54,545 nt of DNA from Flavobacteriales bacterium (GTDB taxonomy: Bacteria; Bacteroidota; Bacteroidia; Flavobacteriales_D; Sanyastnellaceae): the NCBI GenBank assembly GCA_028823145.1, contig JAPKCA010000003.1, positions 1-54,545 of the forward strand, read 5' to 3'. Position numbers and translations under genes: made by a program. Shown in pieces: positions 48,563 to 54,545 of the stretch. Position 1 is the stretch's first letter; every line of letters starts with the position of its first letter. The notes below the pieces were generated by a model. That model worked only from the letters and a program-made list of their open reading frames with translations, made no database searches and was not told the DNA's origin.

Positions 48563-49619
48563 GCTGTAAAGATAGCTCCAACAGAAACTTCATGGTATCG
48601 ACTTCATCTGCATAATCCCAGGGCGCTGGACACTGGGCTTTTCCCAAGCCAACGACCGGTGTGGAAACCTTCAAACGATCAGCTTCAGGCCTTCGAATAA
48701 CACATTGCAAGCCGTCTTGGTAAACATCCAATTGAGCCTCCACCTCGATTACATTATCGTAAAATTCATAGTACAACGTTCCGACGGGACTGACCCATTG
48801 TCGATCCTCTTTGAGCAGGACAAATCCATTTTCGAGCAACGCATCTTGATTGAGCAACCAAATCGCTTTGTGGTAATCGTAATTGTTCGCGTATTTGTTA
48901 TGGTTTCCGAGGAAAGACCATGAAATCCATGCGGCAAACAAGCGGTCCAAATCAAATCCACGGGGCAAGAACAACTTTGTCACACTCCGGCATCCCATTC
49001 CAAAATATCCGAACACATCGTTCCCAAGCTCGACACAATCTGCCTCTGTCTCCTTGCCATCCAATACCGCGACACTCGTCCGTTGACCTCTTAGAATTCG
49101 CGGAACATGGCTGAAATAATATTCGAAATGACGTTTTGTATTGTTGCTTCCCGTGCCAATCACGGCATCTACTTCACGCATGGGTCCTGGCACGAATTCA
49201 AACCGACTGGTCACCTCTTCCCCTCCGTGTTTTGACATGGCACTCAAGGCCGCAGGAATCAAAATAGCATCAGATGAGCTGCATTTTATCACAGCAAAAT
49301 GTCCAGAAAGAAGAACACAAAGAACATCATGCCAACCAACCATCGGCAGGTTTCCAGCCAAAATTAACCCAATCCTTAAAGCTGGATTATTCTCGGGACT
49401 TGGAACGGCATATGGGCGCATCCATTGAGCCAAGGTGTCGGCTATCAGCCAATCACCGACAGCGATCATGGCTTGCTTCGAGTGCTCTGGAGTGAACCAC
49501 CGATTGGCCTCTTCAGCAGCAGTTAGCAAAGACATATCGTCCGAGCCTTCGCCCGAGATTTCTCCTCTTAACCACTTTCCGAGATGAACAAAAGATGATT
49601 CCAATGGGTTCCTATGCAT
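48555..49619 (-). CDS. Acyl-CoA reductase (LuxC-like)
   Basis: LILAGNLPMVGWHDVLCVLLSGHFAVIKCSSSD, GTGSNNTKRHFEYYFSHVPRILRGQRTSVAVLDG, DVFGYFGMGCRSVTKLFLP. Upstream start at 49655 also possible. Confidence 0.9.
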   Translation of the reverse strand: MHRNPLESSFVHLGKWLRGEISGEGSDDMSLLTAAEEANRWFTPEHSKQAMIAVGDWLIADTLAQWMRPYAVPSPENNPALRIGLILAGNLPMVGWHDVLCVLLSGHFAVIKCSSSDAILIPAALSAMSKHGGEEVTSRFEFVPGPMREVDAVIGTGSNNTKRHFEYYFSHVPRILRGQRTSVAVLDGKETEADCVELGNDVFGYFGMGCRSVTKLFLPRGFDLDRLFAAWISWSFLGNHNKYANNYDYHKAIWLLNQDALLENGFVLLKEDRQWVSPVGTLYYEFYDNVIEVEAQLDVYQDGLQCVIRRPEADRLKVSTPVVGLGKAQCPAPWDYADEVDTMKFLLELSLQHD

Positions 49620-49625
49620 GCTGCG

Positions 49626-49633
49626 TATCTTCG
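49626..49633 (+). promoter_or_regulatory. -7-like element TATCTTCG between divergent acyl-CoA reductase and ferredoxin genes
   Basis: One mismatch to TAnnTTTG. Confidence 0.3.
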
Positions 49634-49672
49634 CGGCGAAGTTAGTTCGCACCAAACGAGAAGAAAGACTAC

Positions 49673-50020
49673 ATGGCGATTATGATTACTGATGAATGCA
49701 TCAATTGCGGAGCATGTGAACCAGAATGCCCCAACAATGCTATTTATGAAGGGGGGGCAGGATGGCAATTTGCAGATGGCACAGGCTTTAAAGGTTCTGG
49801 AGATCACCCAACTGTTGGCACCGTAGATGCAGAACAAGAGCAAGATCCCGGAAGCATGGACGTGTATTACATCACCCATTCAAAATGCACTGAATGTGTT
49901 GGCTTTCATGACGAACCACAGTGCGCTGCAGTTTGTCCTGTAGATTGTTGTGTGGATGACCCTGAACATCGGGAATCGGAAGAGTTGTTGCTTGCTAAAA
50001 AAGCGTTCCTTCACTTGTAA
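49673..50020 (+). CDS. 2[4Fe-4S] ferredoxin
   Basis: [19 protein letters not shown] and [22 protein letters not shown]. Confidence 0.95.
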   Translation: MAIMITDECINCGACEPECPNNAIYEGGAGWQFADGTGFKGSGDHPTVGTVDAEQEQDPGSMDVYYITHSKCTECVGFHDEPQCAAVCPVDCCVDDPEHRESEELLLAKKAFLHL

Positions 50021-50077
50021 GCCATGGAATGTACAATCATTAGGCAATGCAATGACTTGAACCCACGTTCATCTCAT

Positions 50078-50977
50078 ATGAAGTGCTTCTTCTTTGTCAT
50101 CTGTTTATTCAATTTTGGTTGGGTGGAGATGGGACATTCTTCCACTCCGGTGGTCGAAAACCCCATCGATAAATTGGTGGGTTTACACCAAAATTTAATC
50201 CAAGCGGCCGACGAAGATGAACTTCATCTTGCTCATCTGGCACTTCAAGAAGCGATGCTTGACACATGGCGTTCCAATGATTTCTGGACCACGTCATGGG
50301 ACGCATTAGGAGACAGGATGGGAGTTGTTCATGTAGGTGAAAAGAATGAACGCCTTGCCATCATCACTTGGAATGCCGAAAAAAAGAATCGAACTCAACT
50401 TTATGGAGGGGTGGTTATCTTTTTTGATCGTTTTGGCCATCAAATAGTCAAGGAGCTGGAGCAATACGCATCAAAAGTTGCCAATTCTTCGATCGACTCT
50501 AAAAAGCGATTTAAACCCGAAAAATGGCCCGGAGCAATTTACTATGAACTCATCCTTCAACACCTAGGAAAAACACCCATCTATACCCTCCTAGGATGGG
50601 ACGGAGCAGATGGAATTCGGACACGTAAAATTGTGGAAACCTTGACTATTAATGGTGGAAAATTGCGGTTCGGAGCACCGGTCATTGATGCTGGAAAAGG
50701 TTCACAAAAACGATTGATCTTGGAGTTTGCGGATACCGTAACGGCCATGTTGCGGTGGCGAGAGGATTTGAACATGATTGTCATGGATCACTTAAGCGCC
50801 CCTGACGCTTCACTCCTTGGGCGAACAGCGTTTTACGGTCCTGACATGACCTATGATGCGCTGGTTTGGCAAAAAAACCATTGGGTTCTCAAGGAGAATA
50901 TCGACGTACGTGATCCCGATATGAAAGATCCGTGGAACAACCCCAAGCGACCTCGGCGAAGACCTCGAAATGGTTGA
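50078..50977 (+). CDS. Hypothetical secreted protein
   Basis: Signal peptide MKCFFFVICLFNFGWVEMGHSS; long ORF with coding-like composition. Confidence 0.7.
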   Translation: MKCFFFVICLFNFGWVEMGHSSTPVVENPIDKLVGLHQNLIQAADEDELHLAHLALQEAMLDTWRSNDFWTTSWDALGDRMGVVHVGEKNERLAIITWNAEKKNRTQLYGGVVIFFDRFGHQIVKELEQYASKVANSSIDSKKRFKPEKWPGAIYYELILQHLGKTPIYTLLGWDGADGIRTRKIVETLTINGGKLRFGAPVIDAGKGSQKRLILEFADTVTAMLRWREDLNMIVMDHLSAPDASLLGRTAFYGPDMTYDALVWQKNHWVLKENIDVRDPDMKDPWNNPKRPRRRPRNG

Positions 50978-50998
50978 GCTCATTTGTATATTAGCCAC

Positions 50999-51829
50999 AT
51001 GAACCGGATTATTTGCGCACGTCCACTTAGCATTCTTGTCTTTTGTCTCATGGCAAATTTGTGTTGGACTCAAGAGGGGAATACCCCTTCAATTTCTGAA
51101 GAAGATTCCATTCAACAAGCCCATCGTGAAACACAGCAAATGCTGCAGACACAATTGCGAAATATCACCCGGTCTCCTTTGGGAGAAGGTGAAATGTCCT
51201 GGAGCCATGAATTGGAAATTGAGGTGACGCGCGGAGGCCGTTCACTGGTCCAACGGTTTTGGTTTAACCCAAAGAAGGATGGCCCACTCGCTTGGGTCTT
51301 GGATACGATTAAAACAAACGAGTGGCTCTACTTTGACCCGGCAACGAATCAATTGGCTAGCTTATTCATCGCCAGTCAAAACGGCACCATTATCCCAGCG
51401 GCCATGGCTACAAAAATGGGCCTTCGGGGCAATCAAACTGGTCAAGCAAAAAAGCGAAAGTCTCCCTGGAAAGTCATCTCCAATGACTCCCTCTTAACCT
51501 TGGGGTTTGAGGATGATACCAAGACAATGACCGTCGCACTTGGTTCAAAAACACTTTGGCAAGCAGATGGGGTCAATCGGTGGCTAAGCATGCAACCAGT
51601 CCCCGGGTACACCTTGCCCTTCGAATCATCGAAACAGCCCATCGTTCAATTCGAGCAATCCAATGGAGCAGGGCACATTCAATATGCATTCCGAGTCTTA
51701 TCGATGACAGAATTGGAAACGCCACAATCCCTGAGTTTGAACTCCATGATGCTGGATAATCCCGAGCGAAATTTGAGCGTCATTGCAAAAGAATGGGCCG
51801 CAGAGCAAAAAAAGAAGAAGGCTGAATGA
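50999..51829 (+). CDS. Hypothetical secreted protein
   Basis: Signal peptide MNRIICARPLSILVFCLMANLCWTQ (start possibly at this Met); long ORF downstream of and collinear with 50078-50977. Confidence 0.7.
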   Translation: MNRIICARPLSILVFCLMANLCWTQEGNTPSISEEDSIQQAHRETQQMLQTQLRNITRSPLGEGEMSWSHELEIEVTRGGRSLVQRFWFNPKKDGPLAWVLDTIKTNEWLYFDPATNQLASLFIASQNGTIIPAAMATKMGLRGNQTGQAKKRKSPWKVISNDSLLTLGFEDDTKTMTVALGSKTLWQADGVNRWLSMQPVPGYTLPFESSKQPIVQFEQSNGAGHIQYAFRVLSMTELETPQSLSLNSMMLDNPERNLSVIAKEWAAEQKKKKAE

Positions 51830-51832
51830 AGC

Positions 51833-52441
51833 TTATCTAGACAAAGCTCTCTCATCAATCCACACTTCTGTAGCACCACTTCCATAACGCCTTGGATCGG
51901 CTGATCGGCAAGAACAGTTCGGGTAAAATTGCTCAATTCTCGACCAAATTTGATGGCGAAGGGTCCCTTGTCCAATGCCATGAATAAACACCATTCGTTT
52001 GGTTTTTTGCTCAATCCCAATGCGAAGCATTCGTTCAAAATGGGCGAGTTGCAATTCCAACATCGCCCCAGGAGTGAGTCCACGTTGTGAATCCACCAGT
52101 TGATGCATGTGCAAGTCCACTTCGACTTGATCCGTATGAAGCCTCCTCTCCTGGATTTCGGTATATCTCGAATTGAAGTCTTTTTCAATCGCCCGTTGAT
52201 CTGAAGAGCTCACCTCTTGTTGAAGTATTTCAGCGACGGTAGGAACACTTCGATCATAACCAGAAAGTTCCGCTTGCCGATCGACTATCAAAATCAACTG
52301 ATTTATGGCATGGGGAAATTCAAAACCATTCTCATCTTCCACCATCACTCGGTCCTTATCCATGCATTGAGTAACAACACCTTCCCCTACATCGTTTAGA
52401 AAACGAACCTTTGAGCCTACTTGAATCGCATTTGAAGCCAT
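51833..52441 (-). CDS. Smr-domain / DUF2027-like protein
   Basis: VGSKVRFLNDVGEGVVTQCMDKDRVMVEDENGFEFPH; Smr-like VDLHMHQLVD...FIHGIGQGTLRHQIWSRI. Confidence 0.88.
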   Translation of the reverse strand: MASNAIQVGSKVRFLNDVGEGVVTQCMDKDRVMVEDENGFEFPHAINQLILIVDRQAELSGYDRSVPTVAEILQQEVSSSDQRAIEKDFNSRYTEIQERRLHTDQVEVDLHMHQLVDSQRGLTPGAMLELQLAHFERMLRIGIEQKTKRMVFIHGIGQGTLRHQIWSRIEQFYPNCSCRSADPRRYGSGATEVWIDERALSR

Positions 52442-52479
52442 GTGCACGAAATTAGCCCATCTAAAATCACTTTCACTCT

Positions 52480-54063
52480 ATGATTCTTCCATTCCGAACC
52501 GTCCAATTCAGCCAGAGAATCCTCATCCTATTGAGCCTACTCACTTTATGGTCCATTTCAAACGCTCAAATCTCCATAAAGCCCCGACAATTAACCACAT
52601 TGGACGCCGCTTTGGCTTCTTCTCAAAAAAACTTCAATCTTCCTTCGCTATCCGTCGCCATTGTACATGAAGGAAAAGTGATTTTCAGCAAATCCTATGG
52701 AGAACGGATGGCTGGATCCGGCCAACTTACCACACCGAACTCCTTGTATGCCGTTGCTTCCAACACCAAGGCATTCACTAGCGCAGCGCTGGCCCAATTG
52801 GTAGATCAAGGTTTGATTGAATGGGATGATCGCGTACAAAAACACTTGCCCTGGTTTGAACTGTACGACCCCTATGTCACCTCTGAAATGCGCATCCGAG
52901 ACTTGTTGTGTCATCGTAGCGGACTCGAAACATTCAGTGGTGATCTGCTCTGGTATGGCTCCAAACTCACGAGTAAAGAAGTTTTGGTCAGTTCAAAACA
53001 CTTGAAGCCCACCAGTCCTTTCCGGACAACATATGGCTACCAGAACCTCATGTTCATGGCTGCAGGTGCAGTCATCGAAAGTGTGACTGAACAACCTTGG
53101 AAGGGCTACATACAACAAGCATTGCTCGATCAAGTAGGAATGCCACAGTCCGTTCTGAGTACGGATGACCTCGAAACGAGATCAGATGTGGCATCACCGC
53201 ACAACGAATTGGAATCTGGGGAACAAATTCCCATCGAGTGGTTGAATTGGGACAACATGGCACCGGCAGGTGCATTGATCAGCAGCACCGAAGAAATGGC
53301 CCGCTGGATGATGGTTCAATTGGACAGCGGTCGGACCGCAACAGATACGTTATGGAGCAGGCAGCGAACCCATGAAATGTGGAGTATGCATACCCCTATC
53401 CCCGTTTCTTCATGGTATCGGAATCGTTTTCCAAGCATGCATTTTAGAGGCTATGGCCTGGGTTGGGAGCTATACACCTTACATGGACGGAAAATGGTTG
53501 CCCACAGTGGAGGATACGATGGCATGATCAGCAGACAAGTTTTAGTGCCCGAAGAAAAACTAGGGATGATCATCATGACCAATGCCAACTCATCCGTCCC
53601 TTGGGGTTGGGGGCATGACGCCATGGGAATGTTACTCGAGGGTAAAAAGGAATCTCCAACCATTGAATTCTTGTTGGAACGAAAACGGTTGGAACCGCAA
53701 AACCGCATCGAAGATGAAGAAGCCCTAATCGCTTCTCGCGTCCCTCAAGCCTCCCCATCTTTTTCATTGGAGAAGTATCAAGGATTGTACCGAGACCCAA
53801 TGTATGGTGATGTCCGTATTACCCAGAATGACAATCGATTGGAGTTTGATTTCATCCCAACGGACCTCTTCAAGGGTTGGTTAGAACCTTGGCATTACGA
53901 CACCTTTCGATTGCACTGGGGAACGCAGATGATGCTTCCCACAGGAATGGCTCAATTCTCCATGAACATGAAAGGTGACGTGGAGTCCTTGGACTTTGAC
54001 GTGCCCAATCCAGACTTTGATTTCACTGAATTGCACTTTGCCCGAGTGGTTGACAGCGAATAG
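52480..54063 (+). CDS. Serine hydrolase (class C beta-lactamase/PBP-like) with DUF3471-like C-terminus
   Basis: AVASNTKAFTSAALAQL (SxxK), YGYQNLMFMAAG (YxN), AHSGGYDGMIS (HxG). Confidence 0.92.
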   Translation: MILPFRTVQFSQRILILLSLLTLWSISNAQISIKPRQLTTLDAALASSQKNFNLPSLSVAIVHEGKVIFSKSYGERMAGSGQLTTPNSLYAVASNTKAFTSAALAQLVDQGLIEWDDRVQKHLPWFELYDPYVTSEMRIRDLLCHRSGLETFSGDLLWYGSKLTSKEVLVSSKHLKPTSPFRTTYGYQNLMFMAAGAVIESVTEQPWKGYIQQALLDQVGMPQSVLSTDDLETRSDVASPHNELESGEQIPIEWLNWDNMAPAGALISSTEEMARWMMVQLDSGRTATDTLWSRQRTHEMWSMHTPIPVSSWYRNRFPSMHFRGYGLGWELYTLHGRKMVAHSGGYDGMISRQVLVPEEKLGMIIMTNANSSVPWGWGHDAMGMLLEGKKESPTIEFLLERKRLEPQNRIEDEEALIASRVPQASPSFSLEKYQGLYRDPMYGDVRITQNDNRLEFDFIPTDLFKGWLEPWHYDTFRLHWGTQMMLPTGMAQFSMNMKGDVESLDFDVPNPDFDFTELHFARVVDSE

Positions 54064-54101
54064 GACACTTTCGGAACAGAATATCCGTATCTTAGATTGC
54101 C

Positions 54102-54545
54102 ATGTATTTGCCCAACCAACCCCCCTGGTCCGCTTTGTCTCGTCATTGGACGTTGCTGGCAATCGGATGTTTTTTTGCAGTCTCAAGCTTTGCTCAACCC
54201 GCTGTACCGGACAATTTGAACATGGAGCCTTTGCGTGAATGGCTGAATTCCAATTGGTACGAGCCTTTCTTTTCTGATTTGGGTTACAACGGGGCCAGAA
54301 CACAAATGTTTGGCTATACAGATGAGCAAAGTGACTGGATTTATTGCGTGTACACAGGCTTTGAACAACCCGCTGACTTTACCACGTATTTAAATCCCAT
54401 CAACACCGAACACATTGTCCCTCAAAGTTTTTTCGGTTCATTGTCTCCCATGAAATCGGACCTCTTCAACATCCGCCCGTCCTATGAAAATGCCAATTCA
54501 GCACGTGGAAATAGCCCATACGGTGAGGTCACAGATGCGTCAGCG
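54102..54545 (+). CDS. Endonuclease I family protein, N-terminal part (runs off right edge)
   Basis: Open frame to window end; ...WIYCVYTGFEQPADFTTYLNPINTEHIVPQSFFGSLSPMKSDLFNIRPSYENANSARGNSPYGEV (H-N-N type signature). Confidence 0.88.
   Translation, partial: MYLPNQPPWSALSRHWTLLAIGCFFAVSSFAQPAVPDNLNMEPLREWLNSNWYEPFFSDLGYNGARTQMFGYTDEQSDWIYCVYTGFEQPADFTTYLNPINTEHIVPQSFFGSLSPMKSDLFNIRPSYENANSARGNSPYGEVTDASA

Noticed and set aside
1-54545. CRISPR arrays, tRNA/rRNA genes, integrases, transposases, phage genes or toxin-antitoxin pairs
   Set aside because: Looked for and not seen; no spaced direct repeats, cloverleaf-like sequences, or recombinase-family ORFs were recognised by eye.

Overview
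This 54.5 kb window is a compact, mostly housekeeping stretch of a Bacteroidota (probably Flavobacteriales-like) chromosome. Supporting signs are T9SS C-terminal sorting domains, Bacteroidota-only family combinations, and TTG-N~18-TAnnTTTG promoter-like sites. I see no rRNA, tRNA, CRISPR array, prophage or transposon. Recognisable genes, left to right: pepD(C-term)-surE-lpxB-SpoIID, MuiA/DUF4139, DUF4249, nusB-DUF1573-yajC-nhaC, uvrA-LOG, two T9SS proteins, htpG-TerB/DnaJ, a zinc metalloprotease, a LysM/degenerate-SLT + SGNH + SGNH + MBOAT operon, meaB + a degenerate LytS-like protein, hisS, WD40, ung, a DEAD helicase, a LytS-type kinase, tsaD, tamB, a LuxC-like acyl-CoA reductase with a divergent ferredoxin, Smr, a serine hydrolase, and a truncated endonuclease I. 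The items most worth a second look are: (i) the four-gene overlapping LysM/pseudo-transglycosylase-SGNH-SGNH-MBOAT operon, a plausible envelope O-acylation system; (ii) an unannotated, internally deleted SRPBCC pseudogene at 24679-24993 (-); (iii) a LytS-like pseudokinase fused by start/stop overlap to meaB; (iv) two sub-60-aa ORFs missing from the ORF track, a 50-aa putative lipoprotein and a 25-aa membrane peptide upstream of hisS. I do not see clear evidence for a wholly novel defence or mobile system. All family calls are by eye, without database searches.
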